Both the position numbers and the translations under genes were made by a program. Shown here piece by piece: positions 1-7,599 of a stretch of 42,809 bases of DNA. The number at the start of each line of letters is the position of its first letter. The first letter of the stretch is position 1. The notes beneath the pieces were generated by a model. That model worked only from the letters and a program-made list of their open reading frames with translations. It was not told where the DNA came from and made no database searches. The stretch is from Bacillota bacterium. Its GTDB lineage: Bacteria; Bacillota; Clostridia; DSM-8532. The stretch lies in the NCBI GenBank assembly GCA_023411795.1, contig JAEYOK010000038.1, positions 1-42,809 of the forward strand, given 5' to 3'.

Positions 1-150
1 ATGTTCGGTTACAAGTCAGCCAAAGAAATAGCTGCATGAATATTGAGGCCCTCGATATCAAAAAAGTCTTTCTTAACAAATAATGGATTACCATAATTAT
101 ACACGGCATTTAATGTTGCAGTCTATATTCCGACCCTTCCGCATATATTT
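1..150. other. Window edge with an unassigned minus-strand ORF remnant
   Basis: No complete gene is visible. On the minus strand a frame that opens after a TAG near 130 runs without interruption to a TAA at about 12-14. It encodes roughly 35 residues with a protein-like composition (…NPLFVKKDFFDIEGLN…). There is no convincing ATG or ribosome-binding site; a GTG near 107 is the only plausible initiator. On the plus strand, 1-39 is a 12-codon frame ending in TGA that could be the tail of a gene outside the window. I recognise neither. This may be degraded coding sequence or chance. Confidence 0.2.
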
Positions 151-153
151 CAC

Positions 154-182
154 TTGACGATTTAATATATTTATTGTATACT
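154..182 (+). promoter_or_regulatory. Vegetative promoter of the metNIQ operon
   Basis: TTGACG (154-159) and TATACT (177-182) are separated by exactly 17 bp and lie upstream of the T-box leader. This is close to the σA consensus. Transcription would start near 189, giving a leader of about 330 nt before metN. Confidence 0.75.
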
Positions 183-204
183 CGAACATAACTTAATAAA
201 TAAA

Positions 205-480
205 AGGCTATGAAAAGAAGAGTAAGCGATTTGAAACGGCTCAGAGAGCCCCGATTGGTGTGATGGGGAACGAAGGATATTGCTGAAGATGGTCTTGGAG
301 CTTCGTACCGACTACATGGTTTGAAATGTTTAGGCTACGACGGGAGTGCCCGTAACAGCACAGGAGTATCGATTAATTTCCGTACTCATTAAGGCTCATA
401 TTGCGAGGTATGGGCGAAACAAGGTGGTACCGCGAAGCTTAGAGCTTACGTCCTTGATGTTAATCATCAGGGACTTTTTT
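205..480 (+). promoter_or_regulatory. T-box leader, methionine specifier (ATG)
   Basis: Stem I landmarks are present in order: a GAAGAGTAAGCG start near 215, a CAGAGAGCC distal-loop element near 242, and GGTGTGATGGGG. The returning strand carries GAAG-ATG-G, which places the specifier codon ATG (Met) at 289-291 followed by a purine. The canonical T-box AAGGTGGTACCGCG is at 421-434 and would pair with the NCCA end of uncharged tRNA to build the antiterminator. An intrinsic terminator follows at 450-480. This arrangement means that uncharged tRNA-Met turns on the methionine transporter behind it. The specifier is read by eye from the stem I layout; the T-box itself is unambiguous. Confidence 0.92.
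450..480 (+). terminator. Intrinsic terminator of the T-box leader
   Basis: GTCCTTGATG (450-459) pairs with CATCAGGGAC (465-474) around a TTAAT loop, with one G-U pair, followed by six T. It is the OFF structure that competes with the T-box antiterminator. Confidence 0.85.
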
Positions 481-521
481 GTACCTTTTTTTAGGGAAGC
501 GACAGAGAAGGGGGAGAAAAA

Positions 522-1538
522 ATGGCACAAACTCCTATAATACAAATAAAAAATCTTAATAAGACCTTCGGAGCCGGAGATGGAGCCGTAGTAGCTTTGG
601 ATGATATCAATTTATCAATTTCTTCGGGTGAGATATTTGGAATAATTGGCTTGTCGGGGGCCGGAAAGAGTACACTGGTTAGGTGTATGAACCTTCTTGA
701 GAGACCTACTACCGGTAACGTTATTTTTGACGGGACTGATATTACATCTCTTTCAGATAAAGATCTTCGCCATATTCGCCGGTCAATAGGAATGATTTTT
801 CAGAGCTTTAACCTGTTAATGCAGAGGACAGCTCTTGATAATATCTGCTTTCCTTTAGAGATTGCAGGAGTTTCTAAAAAAGAGGCGAGAGTTCGCGCAA
901 AGGAGCTTTTAAAGCTTGTCGGACTTAGCGATAAAGAAAAGGCTTATCCAGCGCAATTATCAGGTGGACAAAAGCAGCGTGTTGCAATTGCCAGAGCCCT
1001 TGCAACAAATCCCAAAGTTATATTGTGTGATGAAGCGACAAGCGCTCTTGACCCGACCACGACTCAATCAATCTTGGCTTTACTCAAGGAGCTTAATCAA
1101 AAGCTAGGAGTTACTATAATAATCATAACCCATGAAATGAAGGTTATCGAGCAGATATGCAACCGTGTAGCTATTATTGCCAATAGTAACATTGAGGAAA
1201 TAGGTCCTGTTGACGAGGTGTTTCGACACCCAAAGACTTTGGCAGCCAAAAAGCTTATTTTTCCAAAAGGCGATGTAGCTGAAGAGCTGACCGGCAACGG
1301 GAAGCTATTGCGATTGGTATTTGACGGCAATGCCGCAGATAGACCAATAATAGCTAATATGATCTTAAAATGTGGTTCGCCTGTTAGCATAGTATTTGCA
1401 AACACTAAAAAAATCGATGACAAGATATTTGGCCATATGATATTGCAGCTACCGGAGAATGAAGATAAGGTCAGACAGATATTAGCTTATCTCGATATGG
1501 AGAAGATTACATATGAGGAGGAAGAATACGATGTTTAG
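522..1538 (+). CDS. metN: Methionine ABC transporter ATP-binding protein MetN
   Basis: This is the cytoplasmic ATPase of the D/L-methionine importer and powers MetI/MetQ. The 338-residue length is normal for MetN. Walker A GLSGAGKST lies at residues 43-51, the ABC signature LSGGQ at 146-150, and Walker B VILCDEA with the catalytic Glu about 20 residues later. An H-loop (THEM) follows. The C-terminal part from about 260 is the size and type of the NIL ligand-sensing domain found in MetN. The start ATG is preceded by a strong AAGGGGG ribosome-binding site at 509-515. It is the first gene of metN-metI-metQ and overlaps metI by 8 nt. A methionine T-box upstream supports the substrate assignment. 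Confidence 0.95.
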   Translation: MAQTPIIQIKNLNKTFGAGDGAVVALDDINLSISSGEIFGIIGLSGAGKSTLVRCMNLLERPTTGNVIFDGTDITSLSDKDLRHIRRSIGMIFQSFNLLMQRTALDNICFPLEIAGVSKKEARVRAKELLKLVGLSDKEKAYPAQLSGGQKQRVAIARALATNPKVILCDEATSALDPTTTQSILALLKELNQKLGVTIIIITHEMKVIEQICNRVAIIANSNIEEIGPVDEVFRHPKTLAAKKLIFPKGDVAEELTGNGKLLRLVFDGNAADRPIIANMILKCGSPVSIVFANTKKIDDKIFGHMILQLPENEDKVRQILAYLDMEKITYEEEEYDV

Positions 1539-2193
1539 TGAGGGTATGTTTTCATTAATGGGTATTGGACTTCTCGAAACCCTGTATATGACAATTGTTT
1601 CAACTGCTATGGCATATGTGTTCGGCCTTCCTATAGGAATGATCCTGGTGGTGACCGATAAGGAAGGCATTAAGCCCAATGCTACTATAAACAGAATAGT
1701 CGGCAGTATAGTTAATATTCTAAGGTCAGTCCCATTTATTATCCTATTGGTTGCTGTAATTCCTGTAACAAGGTTTATCGCTGGAACATCAATAGGATCC
1801 ACAGCGACAATTGTCCCCTTGGTTATAGCTGCAGCGCCGTTTGTAGCCCGTATGGTAGAAAGCTCTGTAAAGGAGGTGGATCGGGGCGTTATAGAAGCGT
1901 CACTATCAATGGGAGCCTCGACTTTAGAGATAGTTGTAAAGGTGCTTCTCCCCGAGGCAAAACCTTCACTGATAATTGGAGCGGCAATAGCCACAACAAC
2001 CATTCTCGGATATTCTGCAATGTCAGGTTTCGTAGGAGGCGGTGGTCTTGGAACCATCGCAATTAACTATGGTTATTACCGTTCACAAACTGATATCATG
2101 CTCGTTATGGTAGCGATTTTGGTTTTAATAGTTCAGATTTTCCAGGAGATCGGAAATGTAATAGCGAATAAATGCGATAAACGCATTAGATAA
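1531..2193 (+). CDS. metI: Methionine ABC transporter permease MetI
   Basis: This is an integral membrane permease of 220 residues with about five hydrophobic segments. The typical binding-protein-dependent permease loop is present (EASLSMGAS…PEAKPSL near residues 130-150), which docks on MetN. I start it at ATG 1531, inside the end of metN, because AGGAGG at 1516-1521 sits 9 nt upstream. The longer frame from 1513 would place that ribosome-binding site inside the coding region. Its length and position between metN and metQ match the family. Confidence 0.94.
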   Translation: MFSEGMFSLMGIGLLETLYMTIVSTAMAYVFGLPIGMILVVTDKEGIKPNATINRIVGSIVNILRSVPFIILLVAVIPVTRFIAGTSIGSTATIVPLVIAAAPFVARMVESSVKEVDRGVIEASLSMGASTLEIVVKVLLPEAKPSLIIGAAIATTTILGYSAMSGFVGGGGLGTIAINYGYYRSQTDIMLVMVAILVLIVQIFQEIGNVIANKCDKRIR

Positions 2194-2207
2194 AAGGAGA
2201 TTTGATT

Positions 2208-3023
2208 ATGAAGAAAATATTAAGTTTGGTTTTAGTTTTTACTCTTGTACTTACACTCTTTGCAGGTTGCGGAGCTAACTCTGCAAAAGGCTCCACCATT
2301 GTTGTGGGAGCAAGCGTAACTCCCCATGCCGAAATTCTTAACGTAGCCAAAGAAATCCTCGCTGAAAAAGGTATAACACTAAAGGTTGTGGAATTCGCCG
2401 ATTATGTACAGCCTAATACAAATGTTGAGAGCGGAGAACTTGATGCTAATTATTTTCAGCATGTATTGTATTTAAACCAATTCAACAAAGATAACAAAAC
2501 ACATCTTGTCCAGGCAGCAGCTATTCACTACGAGCCCTTTGGAATTTTTGCAGGCAAAACAAAGGCTATAGCCGATTTAAAAGACGGGGCTGTAATCTCT
2601 GTTCCTAATGATGGTACCAATGAAGCTCGTGCCCTTATGCTTTTAGAGGCTCAGGGACTTATTAAGCTTAAGGCAGATGCAGGTTTTTCTGCTACGGTTC
2701 TGGATATTGCTGAGAACCCAAAGAATCTTGTAATAAAAGAGCTTGAAGCAGCCCAGCTCACTTTGTCATTACAGGATGTAGACCTGGCAGTGATAAATGG
2801 TAACTACGCTATTCAGGCAGGGTTGAACGCTACTACCGATGCCCTAGCAATAGAGGATAAGGATTCTGAAGTAATAAAAAATAATTACACCAATATTCTC
2901 GCTGTAAAGGAAGGCAATGAGAGCAATCCTGCCATCAAAGAGCTTATTAAAGCCCTTCAGAGTGATAAGGTTAAGAACTTTATGAATGAAAAATACAATG
3001 GTGCAGTAGTACCGATGTTCTGA
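2208..3023 (+). CDS. metQ: Methionine-binding lipoprotein MetQ (NlpA family)
   Basis: This extracellular substrate-binding lipoprotein delivers methionine to MetI/MetN. Residues 1-20 form a lipoprotein signal peptide ending in the lipobox LFAGC, so Cys21 would be lipidated. The mature protein shows NlpA-family landmarks such as ‘VVGASVTPHAEIL’, ‘GELDANYFQH’ and ‘VPNDGTNEARAL’. Its 271 residues are typical. The ATG at 2208 is chosen because AAAGGAG at 2193-2199 lies 8-9 nt upstream; a TTG two codons earlier is less likely. It is the last gene of the operon and is followed by a strong intrinsic terminator. Confidence 0.95.
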   Translation: MKKILSLVLVFTLVLTLFAGCGANSAKGSTIVVGASVTPHAEILNVAKEILAEKGITLKVVEFADYVQPNTNVESGELDANYFQHVLYLNQFNKDNKTHLVQAAAIHYEPFGIFAGKTKAIADLKDGAVISVPNDGTNEARALMLLEAQGLIKLKADAGFSATVLDIAENPKNLVIKELEAAQLTLSLQDVDLAVINGNYAIQAGLNATTDALAIEDKDSEVIKNNYTNILAVKEGNESNPAIKELIKALQSDKVKNFMNEKYNGAVVPMF

Positions 3024-3038
3024 TTATTGTCAGTGGAC

Positions 3039-3077
3039 GCACACAGTGTACTAAACGTATGCTGTGTGCTTTTTTTA
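3039..3077 (+). terminator. Terminator of metNIQ
   Basis: GCACACAG (3039-3046) pairs perfectly with CTGTGTGC (3062-3069) and is followed by eight T. It lies 16 nt after the metQ stop. Confidence 0.85.
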
Positions 3078-3191
3078 TAAAATTCTTCCTCATATTTCAT
3101 TGTTGTTCATTATCCATGTCAAATATATAATTAGTTTGTACATGAAGAATAGTTCGATAGTTAATGAAATGACTTATAATTTAGGGGTAAA

Positions 3192-4253
3192 ATGATACAA
3201 AAATCTGCTGATGGAAGAAGCATGTCTATTGACCTGCTAAAGACAATATCAATATTCGGAGTACTGGTTATTCATACTTTAGGAGGAGGCTTTTCAAATC
3301 TGACCGTTGGCTCGTTCGACTGGTTTTCGGCTGCTTTTTGGGGTTCTTTGATTCGGTTCTGCGTTCCGGTGTTTTTCATGTGTAGCGGAAGCCTCCTTCT
3401 TAATCCTGAGAAAGAGATTTCCTTTAAGACTCTGTACTTAAAATATCTTCCGCGTATTCTGGCAGCCCTTGTATTTTGGGCATTTGCATACGAAGCCTAT
3501 GACATTTACAATGCAACTGTTTCGGCAGGAAGCTTTGACGTCAATTGGGTTATTACTTCAGGAAAGAATTTGGTTCTATTTAAGCATCATTTTCATCTTT
3601 ATTTTTTACATATTATTATTTTGGTTTATATACTGCTTCCTGTTACCAGGCTTATAGTAAAAAGTGCATCAAAGCTTGATTTACATTATATACTAGCAAT
3701 TTGGTTCCTGTTGGGGATTGTCTTTCCAAGATTAAGGCAGTATTACCCGTTCAACCTGCTGTCTGGTATTCCCGTACAATATGGCATTAACATGACATAT
3801 TCCGCAATCGGATACGGAATTATGGGATACTACTTGCAAAAATATAAGCCACAAAAGCCAGCTCCCATGCTGCTGCTATTCCTGGCGGGCTTTGTAATTA
3901 CTTTTGGAGGAACGATATATCTTTCTTTAAAGAGTAACAGTACTATTACATTATGGGAAGGAATGTCACCTGGTGTAGCGTTGATGGCAATAGGGCTTTT
4001 TGGGATTTTGACATGTTTACTTTCTGGGAAGAGCAGTACCAAGCTAGTCAAGGAGCTGTCCCTGGCGTCATTCTGTATTTATCTGGTTCACGACTTTTTT
4101 AACCAGATTTTACGCGATCACAATATTATTATTTCCAATTATAGTCCTGTGATTGTTTCCATACCTGTAATATCATTGATAGTGCTTCTGGCAAGCTATA
4201 TGGTATATTGCGTTCTGAAGAAGATTCCTGGCGTTAATAAATATTTGATATAG
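3192..4253 (+). CDS. Membrane acyltransferase, acyltransferase-3 family
   Basis: This is a 353-residue polytopic membrane protein with about ten hydrophobic helices. The N-terminus (RSMSIDLLKTISIFGVLVIHT) carries the arrangement and conserved His of the acyltransferase-3 family (OatA/WecH type). Members transfer acetyl or other acyl groups to extracytoplasmic sugars, peptidoglycan or glycolipids. The substrate cannot be told from sequence. There is no C-terminal SGNH domain, so it is the membrane-only form. AGGGG at 3183-3187 precedes the ATG closely. A TATAAT at 3175-3180 is very near the start, so a promoter there would give a very short leader. The kinase gene follows after 24 nt and may be co-transcribed. 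Confidence 0.8.
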   Translation: MIQKSADGRSMSIDLLKTISIFGVLVIHTLGGGFSNLTVGSFDWFSAAFWGSLIRFCVPVFFMCSGSLLLNPEKEISFKTLYLKYLPRILAALVFWAFAYEAYDIYNATVSAGSFDVNWVITSGKNLVLFKHHFHLYFLHIIILVYILLPVTRLIVKSASKLDLHYILAIWFLLGIVFPRLRQYYPFNLLSGIPVQYGINMTYSAIGYGIMGYYLQKYKPQKPAPMLLLFLAGFVITFGGTIYLSLKSNSTITLWEGMSPGVALMAIGLFGILTCLLSGKSSTKLVKELSLASFCIYLVHDFFNQILRDHNIIISNYSPVIVSIPVISLIVLLASYMVYCVLKKIPGVNKYLI

Positions 4254-4277
4254 GATATATAAGGCAAAGGTGAAAAA

Positions 4278-5210
4278 ATGATAATAACCGTAACTCTTAA
4301 TCCTGCCGTTGACAGGACTATTGAAATTGATAATTTTAAAATTGATGGTGTAAACAGGATTGTTTCAGAGCGTATTGATGCCGGTGGTAAAGGGATAAAT
4401 GTCTCAAAGACCATAGCCAATTTGAATGGGAATAGTAAAGCCATAGGAATATTAGGCGGTAAGTCTGGAATCTTTATTAAAGATTATCTGGACAAGCTGA
4501 GAATAGAAAATGAGTTTATTTTTATTGACGGTGAAACCAGAACTAACTTGAAAATTGTAGACAAGGTAAGAAGAACAAATACCGATATTAACGAGCCGGG
4601 GCCCACTGTTACCGATGAAGATATTGATAAGGTTGAAAACCTTTTATTCAGAAATCTTGATAAAAATTCTATAGCTGTTTTATCAGGCAGCGTTCCTAAA
4701 AATGTTGATAGCAATGTATACTGTAAATGGATTCAAAAAGCCCGGATTCAAGGTATAAAAACCATTCTTGACGCTGATGGTGACTTGTTAAAGCATGGTA
4801 TAACCCAGGGGCCATATATATGCAAGCCTAATATCAAAGAGCTTGAATCGTTGATGGGAAAGAAGATTGAGAGTATTGAAGAGGCTAAAGTATATGGTGA
4901 AAAGCTTGTAAATGATTACGGAATCGAAATGTTGGTTGTTTCTCTGGGTGAAAAGGGCGCGCTCTATATAAATCAAAATCATTCTTACTATGCAAAACCC
5001 CTCGATATTGAGGTAAAAAGCACAGTCGGAGCGGGTGATTCAATGGTAGCTGCTTTAGCCGTCTGCCTGGATAAGGGATACAATCTCGAAAAATCAATAA
5101 AATTATCAATGGCCTCAGGAATTGCCTCTGTAATGTTTTCCGGCTCACAAGCAGCACCGCTTAAAACTATTTTGGATATCGAGAAAAAAATTAATTTTAA
5201 TTTCCTCTAA
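4278..5210 (+). CDS. fruK: 1-phosphofructokinase family kinase (PfkB superfamily)
   Basis: This is a cytoplasmic sugar-phosphate kinase of 310 residues. The start MIITVTLNPAVDRTI and the motif DAGGKGINVSK (substrate-binding loop near residues 35-47) are characteristic of the FruK/LacC branch of the PfkB family. The anion-hole and catalytic-Asp motif STVGAGDS occurs near residue 250. FruK makes fructose-1,6-bisphosphate from fructose-1-phosphate, while LacC uses tagatose-6-phosphate; sequence alone does not fully separate them. No fructose PTS gene or DeoR-type regulator is adjacent, which is unusual for fruK. An AAAGGTG ribosome-binding site at 4266-4272 precedes the ATG. There is no clear terminator after it. 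Confidence 0.8.
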   Translation: MIITVTLNPAVDRTIEIDNFKIDGVNRIVSERIDAGGKGINVSKTIANLNGNSKAIGILGGKSGIFIKDYLDKLRIENEFIFIDGETRTNLKIVDKVRRTNTDINEPGPTVTDEDIDKVENLLFRNLDKNSIAVLSGSVPKNVDSNVYCKWIQKARIQGIKTILDADGDLLKHGITQGPYICKPNIKELESLMGKKIESIEEAKVYGEKLVNDYGIEMLVVSLGEKGALYINQNHSYYAKPLDIEVKSTVGAGDSMVAALAVCLDKGYNLEKSIKLSMASGIASVMFSGSQAAPLKTILDIEKKINFNFL

Positions 5211-5212
5211 GC

Positions 5213-5241
5213 TTGTATATGTTCCTTGCATATGTTATTAT
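5213..5241 (+). promoter_or_regulatory. Putative promoter of the Mn riboswitch-mntP unit
   Basis: TTGTAT (5213-5218) and TATTAT (5236-5241) are spaced 17 bp apart, placing the start near 5248, just before the aptamer P1 stem. Confidence 0.5.
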
Positions 5242-5251
5242 ACAATAAAAT

Positions 5252-5407
5252 TCGTGAGGGAGTAGTTTGCGCTAATAACGCGGTAAGTCAACATGCTGGC
5301 TTTAATGCCTGGCTTACCTTAATGAATGAGACTCATGTATGGCTAACAGTCGTACCTGTGTCAAAAGTGTTTATATATCAGGTACGACATGATGTGCCTG
5401 ATTTTTT
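5252..5407 (+). promoter_or_regulatory. Manganese riboswitch (yybP-ykoY class) with terminator platform
   Basis: The aptamer runs from about 5252 to 5338. P1 is formed by GTGAG (5254-5258) and CTCAT (5331-5335). These flank the conserved L1 element GGAGTAG (5259-5265) and the closing GAGA (5328-5331), as in the family pattern GGGAGUAG…GAGAC. Between them lie a GC-rich hairpin and a GTCAACA segment like that of known members. Downstream, two mutually exclusive hairpins are visible. GTCGTACCTG (5349-5358) pairs with CAGGTACGAC (5379-5388). TCAGGTAC (5378-5385) pairs with GTGCCTGA (5394-5401), followed by six T (5402-5407). The first destroys the left arm of the second, so it is the antiterminator. 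The downstream gene is an Mn2+ exporter, so Mn2+ should favour read-through. Confidence 0.88.
5378..5407 (+). terminator. Riboswitch-controlled terminator before mntP
   Basis: An 8-bp stem, 5378-5385 with 5394-5401 (one G-U), is followed by six T. Its left arm is shared with the antiterminator hairpin 5349-5388. Confidence 0.75.
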
Positions 5408-5456
5408 ATGTGAATTTAAACTAACTCAATTTCAAGTAGGAAAAATGGAGGTCAAC

Positions 5457-6023
5457 ATGACAATTCTTGAGTTGTTTATCCTTGCTGTGGGTCTTTCAAT
5501 GGATGCTTTTGCCGTGGCTGTTTGCAAAGGTCTGGCAATGGATAATGTAACTTTTAAAAAAGCCAGTATCGTTGGATTATGGTTCGGAGGATTCCAGGCT
5601 CTGATGCCTTTGCTGGGCTATTTTCTAGGTACACAGTTTAAGGGACCCATCTCAGCATATGATCATTGGATCGCATTTGTACTTCTTTCGTTAATCGGAA
5701 TTAATATGATTCGAGAAGCCATAAAAAATGGTGACTGCTGTGATGTTGAAAGCGCCTCCCTCGCCTTTAAACCCATGTTCATGATGGCAATTGCCACAAG
5801 CATAGACGCATTAGCCGTAGGAGTCGCTTTCGGCTCACTTAAGGTCAATATTATCCCCGCAGTTTGTTTTATCGGAGTTACCACCTTTGTACTCTCCTTT
5901 ATAGGTTCAAAAGCCGGTGGTGTTTTCGGCACGAAGTATAAATCAAAAGCCGAAATAGCAGGTGGTGTAATCCTCATTTTACTGGGCCTTAAAATTCTTC
6001 TGGATCATTTAGAAATTTTCTAA
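5457..6023 (+). CDS. mntP: Manganese efflux pump MntP
   Basis: This inner-membrane Mn2+ exporter of 188 residues is made of two homologous halves. Each half carries the family's conserved acidic motif in a helix: ‘GLSMDAFAVAVCKG’ near residue 15 and ‘ATSIDALAVGVAFG’ near residue 118. About six transmembrane helices are evident. The frame is open upstream to 5226, but that stretch is the riboswitch. I start at ATG 5457 because TGGAGGT lies at 5446-5452 and homologues begin at this point. The gene stands alone behind an Mn2+ riboswitch, which fits the efflux role. Confidence 0.93.
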   Translation: MTILELFILAVGLSMDAFAVAVCKGLAMDNVTFKKASIVGLWFGGFQALMPLLGYFLGTQFKGPISAYDHWIAFVLLSLIGINMIREAIKNGDCCDVESASLAFKPMFMMAIATSIDALAVGVAFGSLKVNIIPAVCFIGVTTFVLSFIGSKAGGVFGTKYKSKAEIAGGVILILLGLKILLDHLEIF

Positions 6024-6043
6024 TTTGATAAATCCCACTTAAT

Positions 6044-6580
6044 TTATTCATTGGGTATTAGTTTTGCCTTTTTTAAAGATATTACTATTACCGGAATTAG
6101 TACTATATGTAGTATAATGCCGGGTAAGGAAGTGACAAAATAGTCTGTCCAGAATATTGCCCAACCAAATGGTATATTTGGTGCAAAGAATGTAACTAGC
6201 ACAAACTTGGCAATTCCAGCGACAGTTCTTCCTATCAGCATTGAAAGAATTAGTGAAACGTAAATATTGGGTATCTTTTTAGGCAGCATTTTATAAAGCA
6301 GCCCTGCTGACAGACCGTATGCAGCAAGCTCAAATACCATAATTATGCCTTTTGGGAAAATGGGAGGCATACCGAACAAAGCAAAGCGAAGTATGGGCGA
6401 TATTAAACCAATAATAAACCCATAAGGTGCACCGCAAATAAATCCGCATAAAAGTACAGGTATGTGCATGGGACTTAAGGCATTTCCAAGCTGCTGTATC
6501 TGACCTGTCAAAAAGGGTAGAAGCATTGCCAGAGCAAGGCACACTGCGGCAACAGTGATTTTTTTTACATTTGATTTCAT
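6044..6580 (-). CDS. ECF transporter S component (vitamin/small-molecule uptake)
   Basis: This is a 178-residue, highly hydrophobic protein with about six helices. The N-terminal layout resembles energy-coupling-factor S components: a basic start, ‘TVAAVCLALAMLLP’, then ‘LGNALSPMHIPVLLCGFICGAPYG’. S components bind the ligand and plug into a shared EcfT/EcfA module encoded elsewhere. No biosynthetic or energising gene is adjacent, so the ligand is unknown. The ribosome-binding site GGAGGG (minus strand, 6586-6591) directly follows the poly-U of an intrinsic terminator in its leader, so expression is probably controlled by attenuation. A promoter lies near 6705-6733. Confidence 0.8.
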   Translation of the reverse strand: MKSNVKKITVAAVCLALAMLLPFLTGQIQQLGNALSPMHIPVLLCGFICGAPYGFIIGLISPILRFALFGMPPIFPKGIIMVFELAAYGLSAGLLYKMLPKKIPNIYVSLILSMLIGRTVAGIAKFVLVTFFAPNIPFGWAIFWTDYFVTSLPGIILHIVLIPVIVISLKKAKLIPNE

Positions 6581-6592
6581 AATTTCCCTCCA

Positions 6593-6633
6593 AAAAAATA
6601 AAAGGTATCAGCCATCTTCTGATGACTAATACC
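6593..6633 (-). terminator. Attenuator hairpin in the leader of the ECF S-component gene
   Basis: Reading the minus strand, GGTATTAGTCATC pairs over all 13 positions with GATGGCTGATACC (two G-U pairs) around an AGAA loop. The sequence TTTTATTTTTTT follows. The U-tract abuts the GGAGGG ribosome-binding site of the gene, so this is a regulatory terminator rather than the end of an upstream transcript. An alternative pairing GTACC/GGTAT just upstream would use the terminator's left arm. I could not match the roughly 65 nt before it to a known riboswitch class. Confidence 0.8.
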
Positions 6634-6704
6634 TTCATGGTACGATAATCTAATAGTTCTGTTCTTAATTCATAAATGCCTAGCTTCATGCCGACGTTAA
6701 AAAT

Positions 6705-6733
6705 AATATAGCATATTACATAAAGTAAAACAA
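6705..6733 (-). promoter_or_regulatory. Promoter of the ECF S-component gene
   Basis: On the minus strand, TTGTTT (6728-6733) and TATATT (6705-6710) are spaced 17 bp apart. The start near 6698 gives a leader of about 118 nt that contains the attenuator. Confidence 0.6.
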
Positions 6734-6783
6734 TCATAATCGACAAAATTCACGGTAGATAAGTATGTACTTCTGAACGCAAT

Positions 6784-7230
6784 TTAAACGAATTTTACAG
6801 AGTCAGAGTTCAAAAGCTGTTCCACTGTATCCACTGTACTTGCGATGAGGGCTGTGAGGGATAAATCAGGTACTCCAACAATTATGTTACCACATCTATT
6901 AAAAGGAAGAAGTATTCTCGTAGCCTTACTTTGACTTACTGCAAGAGCCATTTTAGCGGTCACTTCCCCAAGTAAGGAATCAGCCATTATAATTCCCAAG
7001 GGGCCGATAATTATATCAGCGCTTCGACTGCAAACCACCACCGGGTTTTCACCTGTAGCGGCATTGTCAGCCCCCCCTTTAATCATATTCGAAGTGGCAA
7101 TTCCATTTGTACCTATGGCTGTAATCTCAACATTTTTAAGTCTGGCTTTAATGGCTTCAATTAGCTGTTTTCCGATTTTTCCGCCCTGACCGTCTATTAT
7201 TAGAATATTGTAAATACTCTTTCTCTCCAT
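6784..7230 (-). CDS. DUF3842 family protein
   Basis: This is a 148-residue cytoplasmic protein. It opens with a Rossmann-like turn (NILIIDGQGGKIGKQLIEAI) and continues with ‘AIGTNGIATSNMIKGGADNAATGENPVVV’, the pattern I associate with DUF3842, a Firmicutes family of unknown function. No catalytic motif is evident. I place the start at ATG 7230 because AGGAGG lies just upstream on this strand (7233-7238); the longer frame from 7251 would bury it. It is upstream of and co-directional with the ECF gene, which has its own promoter, so a functional link is only possible. Confidence 0.75.
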   Translation of the reverse strand: MERKSIYNILIIDGQGGKIGKQLIEAIKARLKNVEITAIGTNGIATSNMIKGGADNAATGENPVVVCSRSADIIIGPLGIIMADSLLGEVTAKMALAVSQSKATRILLPFNRCGNIIVGVPDLSLTALIASTVDTVEQLLNSDSVKFV

Positions 7231-7599
7231 TAATCCTCCTGAATTTAACATATCATTTTAAAACTCTGTAATGATATTTTTTCATATAAGCAAATTGATT
7301 TCAAGTAAAATCAGTAACTTCGAATTGTCCGACTTGATATTTTGTACGATAAGGGAGTTAAATAGTATTACCTAAGATATTTGAATTATTATATGACATA
7401 AACCAGTGGGCAAGATTCTTAAAATCTGGCTCAGTCTGAGAATTTGCTATTAATATCCACTTTATATGAATTATAATATTGTTGTACTAAAATCACATAT
7501 TTCCATATAACAAACACACGATTCCATTTTAACTCCTGATAAATTGATATACCATACAATTAAGGACATGGTTTAATAACCATAATAAGGAGGATAATT
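7231..7599. other. 369-bp intergenic region before the α-galactoside locus
   Basis: This AT-rich spacer between divergent genes must hold the control region of the sugar locus. A TATAAT occurs at 7472-7477 and a TACAAT at 7555-7560, but neither has a convincing -35 at proper spacing, as expected for an activator-dependent promoter. A 6-bp inverted repeat, ATGGTT-TAAT-AACCAT, occupies 7568-7583 just before the ribosome-binding site. I see no coding potential. Confidence 0.4.
7568..7583. promoter_or_regulatory. Inverted repeat in the sugar locus leader
   Basis: Arms ATGGTT and AACCAT flank TAAT, 7 nt upstream of the AAGGAGG ribosome-binding site of the binding-protein gene. It could be an operator or a weak hairpin near the start; no regulator family is indicated. 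Confidence 0.35.

Noticed and set aside
346..540. 64-codon plus-strand ORF before metN
   Set aside because: It lies within the T-box antiterminator and terminator; its codons are the regulatory RNA, and it has no ribosome-binding site.
5226..5456. N-terminal extension of MntP
   Set aside because: This is the open frame through the Mn2+ riboswitch; MntP homologues start at 5457, where the ribosome-binding site is.
6330..6746. 138-codon minus-strand ORF over the ECF gene leader
   Set aside because: It crosses the attenuator hairpin and the start of the ECF gene in another frame; no family features are seen.
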